Source: Eubacteriales Family XIII. Incertae Sedis bacterium (GTDB lineage: Bacteria; Bacillota; Clostridia; Peptostreptococcales; Anaerovoracaceae). Taken from it: a stretch of 22,386 nucleotides of DNA. Below, piece after piece: positions 15,459 through 22,386 of the stretch. Both the position numbers and the translations under genes were made by a program. The stretch's first letter is position 1, and the number at the start of each line of letters is the position of its first letter. Under the pieces are notes generated by a model. The model saw only the letters and a program-made list of their open reading frames with translations. It searched no databases and had not been told where the DNA came from. The stretch is from contig JAISZM010000077.1 in the NCBI GenBank assembly GCA_031269205.1, forward strand, positions 1 to 22,386. The letters are read 5' to 3'.

Positions 15459-17417
15459 ATGTTGAAAAAAGATATAACGAACTATGTATTTCCGGATGAT
15501 CTGAAAAGCATGTCCGAGGACGAACTCGACGTGCTTTCCTATTCGATCAGGGATTTTTTGATAACCAACGTGTCGGCGACGGGGGGTCACCTCGCGCCGA
15601 ACCTCGGCGTGGTTGAACTGACGATAGCGCTGCACATGACGTTCGACTTTCCGAACGATAACATCGTATGGGATGTAGGGCATCAGGCCTACGTACACAA
15701 GATACTCACGGGCAGAGCCGCGAGTTTCCCCACGCTGAGAAAGTACGGAGGCCTGAGCGGCTTCCCCCGCCCTTCGGAGAGCGGCTATGACGTCCACACG
15801 GGCGGACATAGCAGCACCTCCATCTCGCTTGCGATGGGACTGGCCGAGGCAAGGGATATTAAAGGCGAAAACAACTTTGTCGTCGCGGTCATCGGCGACG
15901 GGTCGATGACGGGGGGACCGGCGTTTGAAGGGCTGAACAACGCGGGTATGAAACGTACGCGCATGATAGTCGTGCTGAACGACAACAACAGGGCCATCTC
16001 CCACAACGTCGGCAGCCTGTCCCGGCATCTGAACATGCTGCGTTCCTCCTCCTCTTATCTCGACATAAAGATGGCGATCAAGCGAAAACTCTCCTCCTCG
16101 CGCGGATTCGGCGAGAAACTGTTGCACGGTATCGAGCATGTGCGCGATTCGATCAGATACGCCATGGTAGCCGAGTCCATATTCGAGGATATGGGGTTCA
16201 GTTACTTCGGGCCGATCGACGGTCACAACATATCCGACATGAGGGACATCCTGTCCGGCGTCAAGGCCATTGACGGACCTGTGCTAGTACACATGGCGAC
16301 GGAAAAGGGTAAGGGCTACAAAAATGCAGAGAAGCACCCCGACAGGTTTCACGGTGTAGGACCATTCGATTCGATAACGGGACTGCCCAAGACGGAGCAC
16401 GAGGGGTACACGTGGTCGGAGGAATGCGGCGAAGAACTCACGCGACTCGCGGGAGCGGACAAAAGGGTCGTCGCCATAACGGCGGCCATGACGAACGGCA
16501 CGGGACTGTCGGGTTTTGCCCGTGCGTTCCCGGATCGGTTCTTCGACGCGGGCATAGCGGAAGCCCACGCCGTCACCTTTGCCGCGGGACTCGCTCTCAA
16601 GGATTTGCGCCCGTTCGTAGCCGTGTATTCGACCTTCCTGCAGCGCGCGTACGACCAGATAATAGAGGACATCGCTCTGCACAAATTGCCCGTAACCCTG
16701 CTCATAGACCGCGCGGGGAACGTAGGCGAGGACGGTGAGACGCATCACGGAGTTTTCGATATATCGTATCTGAGGCACATCCCGAATATGCGCGTGCTCG
16801 CGCCCTCCGACGCCGTTACGTTGAGAGCCGCACTCATCTACTCGCTCGCGAGCGGATTGAATCCTATCGCCATACGGTACCCGAAGGGAATCGTGCGCGA
16901 GGACATCACGACTCTCTCCCTTCCGGAAAAACCGCCGAGCGTAGCCGAGCGCGAGGCGCGCGACCATTCGATGGCCGACTTTCTGAAGCTCTCGAAAAGC
17001 CGCGTGCTGAGAGAGGGAAGAGATGTGACCGTGTTCAGCGTCGGCTGTATGACGGAAACGGCGCTCGCCGCGGCCGACATGCTCGCGCCGAGAGGCGTAG
17101 GCGTCCGCGTCGTCGACGCGCTTTTCGTAAAACCCGTCGATGAGGAGCAGGTGGCCTACGCCATAGAGCGCGGCACGCCCATCGTCACGATAGAGGACAA
17201 CATGCTCGCGGGTGGCTTCGGCGAAGCCGTGAACTCCATCCTGATTGAAAAGAACGAACCGCTCAAGTATATGCCGCGCGTGCTGAATATCGGATGGCCG
17301 GACGAATTCGTTCCTCACGGCGACAGGAGCGTACTCATGGGGGAGTACGGGCTTGACGTCGCATCCATCGCGTCGCGCATAGCGGAATTCATCAGGGATA
17401 AGGCAGTCGCCGTATAA
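15459..17417 (+). CDS. dxs: 1-deoxy-D-xylulose-5-phosphate synthase
   Basis: DXS joins pyruvate and glyceraldehyde 3-phosphate, with thiamine diphosphate, in the first step of the MEP isoprenoid pathway. The 652 residues are slightly longer than the usual 620-630. His44 (ATGGHLAPNLG), His75 (DVGHQAYVHK), the ThDP motif GDGSMTGG (146-153) with LNDNN, and the transketolase Pyr domain with Glu368 (AGIAEAHAVTFAAGLA) are all present. The segment STFLQRAYDQIIEDIA is diagnostic of DXS. After Glu368 there is Ala where many DXS have Gln. The start is ATG 15459, preceded by AGGAC; an upstream in-frame opening from 15255 shadows ispA. The gap to ispA is 59 bases. The product feeds IspA through the MEP pathway. 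Confidence 0.96.
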   Translation: MLKKDITNYVFPDDLKSMSEDELDVLSYSIRDFLITNVSATGGHLAPNLGVVELTIALHMTFDFPNDNIVWDVGHQAYVHKILTGRAASFPTLRKYGGLSGFPRPSESGYDVHTGGHSSTSISLAMGLAEARDIKGENNFVVAVIGDGSMTGGPAFEGLNNAGMKRTRMIVVLNDNNRAISHNVGSLSRHLNMLRSSSSYLDIKMAIKRKLSSSRGFGEKLLHGIEHVRDSIRYAMVAESIFEDMGFSYFGPIDGHNISDMRDILSGVKAIDGPVLVHMATEKGKGYKNAEKHPDRFHGVGPFDSITGLPKTEHEGYTWSEECGEELTRLAGADKRVVAITAAMTNGTGLSGFARAFPDRFFDAGIAEAHAVTFAAGLALKDLRPFVAVYSTFLQRAYDQIIEDIALHKLPVTLLIDRAGNVGEDGETHHGVFDISYLRHIPNMRVLAPSDAVTLRAALIYSLASGLNPIAIRYPKGIVREDITTLSLPEKPPSVAEREARDHSMADFLKLSKSRVLREGRDVTVFSVGCMTETALAAADMLAPRGVGVRVVDALFVKPVDEEQVAYAIERGTPIVTIEDNMLAGGFGEAVNSILIEKNEPLKYMPRVLNIGWPDEFVPHGDRSVLMGEYGLDVASIASRIAEFIRDKAVAV

Positions 17418-17452
17418 AGGGAAGACGCCCGGATGAGGGGAGGGAAGGAATC

Positions 17453-18244
17453 TTGCCCGAAACCGAGGTGAATGTGATAGGGAAGCATACGGAAAAACAT
17501 ATGGAAAAGGTGAAGAAAGAGCGCCTTGACGTGCTGTTGACGGAGAGAGGTTTCTTCGGCTCGCGCGAGCGGGCGCGAGCTTCCGTCATGGCCGGCGTGG
17601 TGAAGGTGGACGGACAACCCGCCACCAAACCCGGCGTACGCTATCCCGCGGACGCGGATATCGCCGTGACGGAGCCGCCTCACCCGTACGTTGGCAGGGG
17701 AGGGCTGAAACTTGAATACGCCTTCGACCAATGGAAGATAGACGTATCCGGCGCGGTCTGCGCGGATATCGGGGCGTCCACGGGAGGATTTACGGATCTG
17801 ATGTTGCGACGCGGAGCGCGCAAAATCTACGCGATAGATGTCGGCTACGGTCAGCTCGACTGGAAGCTGCGAGGCGACCCGCGAGTGGTGAATCTGGAGC
17901 GAACGAACGTCAGATACCTCGACGCGACGCTCGTGGATGAGGCCCCGTCATTCATCGCCATCGATGTGTCGTTTATCTCTTTGAAACTCGTGCTGCCCGT
18001 CGCGGCGTCGCTGCTCGCTTTGGGCGGTCAGATAGTGGCCCTGGTCAAGCCCCAGTTTGAGGCGGGGCGCGGGCAGGTGGGCAAAAACGGCGTCGTGAGG
18101 GATGAGTCCGTCAGGCGCGAGGTCGTCGAAAAGGCGCGTGGCTACGCGGAGGAAAACGGACTGTCTGTGAGTGGCGTCATCGAGTCGCCGATCACAGGAG
18201 CTAAAGGAAATATTGAATATCTGATGAGGTGCGCAAGTGAATAA
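17453..18244 (+). CDS. tlyA: TlyA family rRNA (cytidine-2'-O)-methyltransferase
   Basis: TlyA proteins methylate ribose 2'-O of cytidines in 16S and, in some species, 23S rRNA. This 263-residue protein has an S4 RNA-binding domain (about 22-80: RLDVLLTERGFFGSRERARASV...VKVDGQ) and an FtsJ-like methyltransferase domain with SAM motif ADIGASTGGF (104-113), AIDVGYGQLDWKLR, and LVKPQFEAGR. Names such as hemolysin A are historical. The TTG start has a strong GGGAAGGAA directly upstream. An ATG at 17501 would remove 16 poorly conserved residues and is the main alternative. In Bacillota it usually follows dxs and precedes nadK, argR or recN; here it overlaps mutS by 8 bases. Confidence 0.92.
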   Translation: MPETEVNVIGKHTEKHMEKVKKERLDVLLTERGFFGSRERARASVMAGVVKVDGQPATKPGVRYPADADIAVTEPPHPYVGRGGLKLEYAFDQWKIDVSGAVCADIGASTGGFTDLMLRRGARKIYAIDVGYGQLDWKLRGDPRVVNLERTNVRYLDATLVDEAPSFIAIDVSFISLKLVLPVAASLLALGGQIVALVKPQFEAGRGQVGKNGVVRDESVRREVVEKARGYAEENGLSVSGVIESPITGAKGNIEYLMRCASE

Positions 18245-21041
18245 GCCGTCGCCTATGCTGCAACAATATCTGTCTGTCAAAGAGCGGTACAAGGACTGCA
18301 TCCTGTTTTTCCGGCTCGGAGATTTTTATGAGATGTTTTACGACGACGCGATAACGGCGTCGCGGATCCTCGGGATAACGCTCACGAAAAAGACCGTGGG
18401 CGGCGGTTTCGAGCGCGCTCCGCTCTGCGGCGTCCCGTACCTTTCCGCGGATACGTACATAGCGAAGCTCATCGCTGAAGGATACAAGGTGGCCGTCTGC
18501 GAACAGATAGAGGATCCGAAACTCGTGACGGGACTCGTAAAGAGGGATGTCGTGCGCGTCATAACGCCGGGCACGGTCACGGGCGACTCCATGCTCAACG
18601 CACGTGACAACAACTATCTCGCGTGCGTGACCGAAGCGAACGGGAGCTACGGACTCGTGTGGTGCGACATCTCCACGGGAGAGCTCAACGCGGCCGCCGT
18701 CGGAGGGCGCGGGCGCGACGCCGCGCTCTCGGGACAGCTCGCGCTCATAGACGCGAGAGAGATAATCGTCGTGACCGATGAAACCCCTGCTCCCGCGTTT
18801 CGCGATGCGCTGGACGCCTCCGAATCCCCCGCTGAGGCGCAAGAGGGAATCGGGAAGGCAGCCGGGGCAAAGAGCGCCGGATCCTTCCTCGAAAAACTGA
18901 CCGAAGACTACAACAGCGCGTTTGTATCCACACTCAATTTCCGGGATGCCCGATCGGGACGCGCCCTTTTTGAAAAGCAGTTCGGTTCGTCGGCGGCGAG
19001 GACACGCGGGATGGACGCGGACGGCGCCGCCGCGCTCGCGCTGTACGCGCTGTTCTTCTATCTCGAAAAGACGCAGAAGCAGGAACTCCCCTACATGCGT
19101 CCGCCCTTGCTCCGCAATCTGACGGATCATATGCTGCTTGACAGGGCGAGCGTCCGCAGCCTTGAACTCACCGAAACCCTGTTCGATCGCAACGTGAAGG
19201 GTTCGCTGCTCGGCGTCCTCGACATGACGCGCACGGCTATGGGAGGCAGACTCATAAGAAAGTGGCTGAAGGAACCTCTGACGGATGTGGCGAAGATAGA
19301 GCGCAGGCTCTGCTCCGTGGACGCGCTGATGAGCGACGTGCTCGCGCGCAACAACGTCAAGGAGCACCTGAAAGCGGTGTACGACATAGAACGCCTCGCG
19401 GGGCGCGTATCGTACGGCAACGCGAACGCGCGCGACCTTCTGGCGCTCTTGCGCAGCCTTAACACCCTGCCCGACGTGAAAGATGAACTCGAGGGACTCA
19501 ACGCGCCCCTGTTGACCGAACTCGGCGCGTCCATGGACGACTTTACCGACGCGCGCGAACTCATAGAACGCGCTCTGGCGGATGAACCGCCGTTCACGGT
19601 CAGAGAAGGCGGTCTCATACGTGACGGCTATTCGGACGAACTCGACGCGCTGAAAGACTCCATCAAGGACGGGCAGGAATGGCTCGCCGGACTTGAGGCG
19701 ACGGAGCGCGAACGGACGGGCATAACCAATCTCAAAGTAGGTTTTAACAAGGTGTACGGATATTACATCAATATCACCAATTCCAACAAGAACCTCGTGC
19801 CGCCCGACTATATCAGGAAACAGACGCTGGTCAACGCGGAGCGTTACACCACGATAGAGATGAAGGAGACCGAATCGGTCGTTCTGGGCGCCGAGGCGCG
19901 TATCAACGAGATGGAATATGATCTGTTCAACAAGGTCAGGCTGGACTTGCAGATATACATACCGGCGCTGCAGCGGACGTCGGAGGCGCTCGCGACGCTC
20001 GACGTTCTGCTCTCGTTCGCGGAGGCCAGTTCAAAGTACGGGTACGTGAGACCCACTGTGGACGACGGTGAAGTAATAGAAATAGAACGGGGCAGGCACC
20101 CTGTAATAGAGCGCACTCTGACCACTACCGTCTTTGTGCCGAATGACGTGTACATGGATCGTTCCGAGCGGAGTATGCTGCTGATCACGGGGCCGAACAT
20201 GGCGGGAAAATCGACCTATATGCGGCAGACCGCCCTCATCGTACTCATGGCTCAGGCGGGCTGTTTCACGCCGGCCGACCGCGCGCGCATCGGCGTAGCT
20301 GACAGACTCTATACGCGCATCGGCGCGGCGGACAACCTTGCGCGCGGCGAGAGTACCTTCTTCGTCGAGATGAGTGAACTGGCGTATATCCTGAACACCG
20401 CTACGGAGCGCAGCCTCGTCATTCTCGACGAGATAGGACGCGGCACGAGCACCTATGACGGACTCGCCATCGCGTGGGCCGTCGTAGACTATCTGTGCGG
20501 AGGAGAGGGCGGATCGTCCACGGGCGGCACACGCGTGCGGACGATGTTCGCGACGCACTACCACGAGCTGACGTCGATAGAGGGCAAGACGCCCGGACTC
20601 ATAAATCTGAATACGGAGACGGCCGACACGGGCGACGACGTCGTGTTCCTGCACCGCATAGCCGAGGGACCCGCAAACCGCAGCTACGGCATACACGTCG
20701 CGAAGCTGGCGGGCGTGCCGCAGTCCTTGCTCGACGACGCTCAGAGCAAGCTCGATCGGCTCGAGGGCGGCGGCGAGACGCGCGTCCCGCACACGTATGG
20801 CGGGCATGAATCGTTTGAGGAGGCCGCGGCTTCGACTCCGGCGTCAAGGTCAGCGAAATCCTCATCCGGCAATTCACCAAAAGCGGGGAGCGGCGCGCCT
20901 GTTGCGCTGCAGCTGGATATGTTCTCGTTCGCCCCGAACCCCATCGTCGAACGGCTGAAATCGATCGATCTGATGGAGACGACGCCGTCGCGGGCTTTCG
21001 CGATACTCGAAGAACTGAAGGAGGCCGCCGAGAATGAGTGA
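18237..21041 (+). CDS. mutS: DNA mismatch repair protein MutS
   Basis: MutS recognises mispairs and small loops and recruits MutL. Domain I carries the mismatch-reading Phe-X-Glu (F30-Y31-E32 in RLGDFYEMF). The ATPase has Walker A GPNMAGKST (652-660), Walker B LVILDE with Asp731-Glu732, and FATHYHEL. Near the end QLDMF (892-896) matches the beta-clamp-binding consensus. At 934 residues it is long for the family. Extra low-complexity stretches occur in domain II (about 200-220), between VVDYL and the HYHEL motif (Gly/Ser-rich), and at about 848-890 before QLDMF. The GTG start overlaps tlyA and has GAGG 8 bases upstream. It shares ATGAGTGA with mutL. Confidence 0.97.
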   Translation: MNKPSPMLQQYLSVKERYKDCILFFRLGDFYEMFYDDAITASRILGITLTKKTVGGGFERAPLCGVPYLSADTYIAKLIAEGYKVAVCEQIEDPKLVTGLVKRDVVRVITPGTVTGDSMLNARDNNYLACVTEANGSYGLVWCDISTGELNAAAVGGRGRDAALSGQLALIDAREIIVVTDETPAPAFRDALDASESPAEAQEGIGKAAGAKSAGSFLEKLTEDYNSAFVSTLNFRDARSGRALFEKQFGSSAARTRGMDADGAAALALYALFFYLEKTQKQELPYMRPPLLRNLTDHMLLDRASVRSLELTETLFDRNVKGSLLGVLDMTRTAMGGRLIRKWLKEPLTDVAKIERRLCSVDALMSDVLARNNVKEHLKAVYDIERLAGRVSYGNANARDLLALLRSLNTLPDVKDELEGLNAPLLTELGASMDDFTDARELIERALADEPPFTVREGGLIRDGYSDELDALKDSIKDGQEWLAGLEATERERTGITNLKVGFNKVYGYYINITNSNKNLVPPDYIRKQTLVNAERYTTIEMKETESVVLGAEARINEMEYDLFNKVRLDLQIYIPALQRTSEALATLDVLLSFAEASSKYGYVRPTVDDGEVIEIERGRHPVIERTLTTTVFVPNDVYMDRSERSMLLITGPNMAGKSTYMRQTALIVLMAQAGCFTPADRARIGVADRLYTRIGAADNLARGESTFFVEMSELAYILNTATERSLVILDEIGRGTSTYDGLAIAWAVVDYLCGGEGGSSTGGTRVRTMFATHYHELTSIEGKTPGLINLNTETADTGDDVVFLHRIAEGPANRSYGIHVAKLAGVPQSLLDDAQSKLDRLEGGGETRVPHTYGGHESFEEAAASTPASRSAKSSSGNSPKAGSGAPVALQLDMFSFAPNPIVERLKSIDLMETTPSRAFAILEELKEAAENE

Positions 21042-22386
21042 GACGCGCGGAAACAACATACGGCGACTGCCGAAGAACATCGCGGACAAGATAGCGGCCG
21101 GCGAGGTCGTGACGAGTCCTCTGTCCGTAGTGAAGGAACTCGTCGAAAATTCGCTCGACGCGGGCGCGGGCGTGATCTCAGCGGATATCGAGAACGGCGG
21201 CAAGTCCTTCATCCGCGTCACGGACGACGGTTCAGGCATCTCCTCGTCCGAGGTGGAACTCGCCTTCGCCCCGCACGCTACCAGCAAGATAGTGGACGAG
21301 TCGGATCTCGACGGTATCGCCACTCTCGGATTCCGCGGAGAGGCGCTTTCGTCCATCGCGGCCGTCTCAAAGCTCGAGATGATAACGAAGACGGCCGATG
21401 AGAGGGTAGGGACGCGCATACTCATCGAAGGAGGCGACGCCGTGAGCGTCGATCCCGTCGGCGCGCCGGATGGCACGTCGGTCACGGTCAGGGATCTGTT
21501 TTACAACACGCCCGCGCGCTTGAAATTCATGAAATCGGATCGCGGAGAGACCACGAAGATAGTCGATCTCATGTCGCGCATAGCTACCGCGTATCCGGAG
21601 AAGAGGATACGGCTCATCACCAACGGCGCGGTGCTGTTCTCCACGCCGGGGAAGGGCGACAGGCTCAATACCATCCTGACGGTTTTCGGCACGACGGCCG
21701 GGGAAGACCTCATAGAGGTACACGCTGAATCGGGTGCGGCGGACGGCATGAAGCTCACCGCGTGGATAAGCGACCCGAACCATAGCGCGAAGACGCGCAG
21801 AGGCCAGGTCTTCTTCGTCAACGGCAGATACGTGAAGGACGACATCATGGCGGGCGTCGTTTCCGAAGCCTACCGGGAGTTCATGTTCGAGGGGCGTTAC
21901 CCGTATGCCTATGTCTTCCTCGGTATAGCGCCTTCCCTCATCGACGTCAATGTGCATCCGACTAAGAGCGAGATAAAGTTCGCGGACGGCGAATCCGTGC
22001 GCGTGTTCTTGAAAGACGCGCTGCTCGCGGGACTCATGTCCGAGGCGGGCATACCCAAGGCCCATAACGCGCGGCAATTCGCGGCGGCGAAGCGCGCCGA
22101 GCGCGAGTTCTACGGTTACCGAGACGCGGCGGCGGCGGACGATCCGCGCGGCGCCGGCGGGGTGGATTCGGGCGCGTCGTCTGACGGTGTCACCGAAACC
22201 GATGAGCCCACCGTCGTGAAGATATCCGAACTTTGGGGGGAGGGAGGCGCGGCCGTCCCTTCCGTAGCGCCGCGCGCCGTAACAGGGAACACGCATAGAT
22301 CTGACGACGCTTATGATTACGCTGAGGAGGAACGCGAGATAACGGTACACGAACCCGCGCCGTCGGGTGGCGCGTACCCGGTTCAA
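21034..22386 (+). CDS. mutL: DNA mismatch repair protein MutL (N-terminal part, runs off the window)
   Basis: The reading frame from ATG 21034 stays open to the last base, giving 451 codons without a stop. It shows the GHKL ATPase of MutL: KELVENSLDAGA with Glu35 and Asn39, VTDDGSGI (63-69), ATSKI, LGFRGEALSSIA (98-109), then DGTSVTVRDLFYNTPARLKFM and IDVNVHPTKSEIKF. After about residue 340 comes a variable linker rich in Ala, Gly and Asp. The C-terminal dimerisation and possible endonuclease domain lie beyond the window, so nuclease motifs cannot be judged. GGAGG (21020-21024) is upstream of the start. The 8-base overlap with mutS suggests coupled translation. Confidence 0.95.
   Translation, partial: MSETRGNNIRRLPKNIADKIAAGEVVTSPLSVVKELVENSLDAGAGVISADIENGGKSFIRVTDDGSGISSSEVELAFAPHATSKIVDESDLDGIATLGFRGEALSSIAAVSKLEMITKTADERVGTRILIEGGDAVSVDPVGAPDGTSVTVRDLFYNTPARLKFMKSDRGETTKIVDLMSRIATAYPEKRIRLITNGAVLFSTPGKGDRLNTILTVFGTTAGEDLIEVHAESGAADGMKLTAWISDPNHSAKTRRGQVFFVNGRYVKDDIMAGVVSEAYREFMFEGRYPYAYVFLGIAPSLIDVNVHPTKSEIKFADGESVRVFLKDALLAGLMSEAGIPKAHNARQFAAAKRAEREFYGYRDAAAADDPRGAGGVDSGASSDGVTETDEPTVVKISELWGEGGAAVPSVAPRAVTGNTHRSDDAYDYAEEEREITVHEPAPSGGAYPVQ

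Noticed and set aside
1..22386. Mobile elements, defence systems, biosynthetic clusters, CRISPR arrays or tRNAs
   Set aside because: Every gap is 142 bases or less and every gene belongs to a known housekeeping family. No transposase, integrase, long inverted repeat, spaced direct repeats or cloverleaf was seen.

Overview
The window is a compact block of housekeeping genes from the chromosome of a GC-rich bacterium. All 20 recognisable genes lie on the + strand. Gene content and partial gene order point to Bacillota, most likely a GC-rich member of the Clostridia. The clues are the nadD-yqeK-rsfS-leuS block, a peptidase next to efp, an Asp23-nusB-xseA-xseB-ispA-dxs-tlyA block, an RNase J, a DUF21/CBS 'hemolysin-like' protein, and EF-P with a lysine in the KPGKG loop. 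I cannot name a genus. I see no tRNA, rRNA, insertion sequence, phage gene, CRISPR array or defence gene. The window has no accessory region.

Layout. 1-54: end of an unidentified upstream reading frame. 66-5933: aspS, nadD, yqeK, rsfS and leuS, closely packed and partly overlapping (aminoacyl-tRNA synthesis, NAD synthesis, Ap4A hydrolysis, ribosome silencing). 5934-6075: a gap with two hairpins and no gene. 6076-9453: rnj with a long repetitive N-terminal extension, then an M24 peptidase lacking the usual N-terminal domain, then efp with its own likely promoter. 9545-10660: mltG. 10716-14130: a DUF21/CBS/CorC membrane protein overlapping an Asp23 gene, then nusB and xseA, all overlapping. 14131-14270: a gap with a perfect -10 box, a hairpin and a 10-bp tandem repeat. 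14271-18244: xseB, ispA, dxs, tlyA. 18237-22386: mutS and the first 451 codons of mutL, overlapping each other and tlyA.

How the genes work together. Most serve translation and RNA metabolism (aspS, leuS, efp, rsfS, tlyA, rnj, nusB). The isoprenoid pair dxs and ispA makes DXP and farnesyl diphosphate, and mltG and possibly Asp23 act at the cell envelope. xseA/xseB encode both subunits of exonuclease VII and sit upstream of mutS-mutL. Exonuclease VII is one of the single-strand nucleases used in mismatch repair in E. coli, so the second half of the window holds much of a repair toolkit. Short overlaps at eight gene junctions suggest translational coupling.

No new biological system is evident. 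The points most worth checking are: a catalytic-domain-only peptidase beside efp; the repetitive tail on RNase J; the structured leader before xseB; the direct tlyA-mutS-mutL linkage without the usual argR/recN genes; and heavy use of the ATA isoleucine codon in GC-rich DNA.
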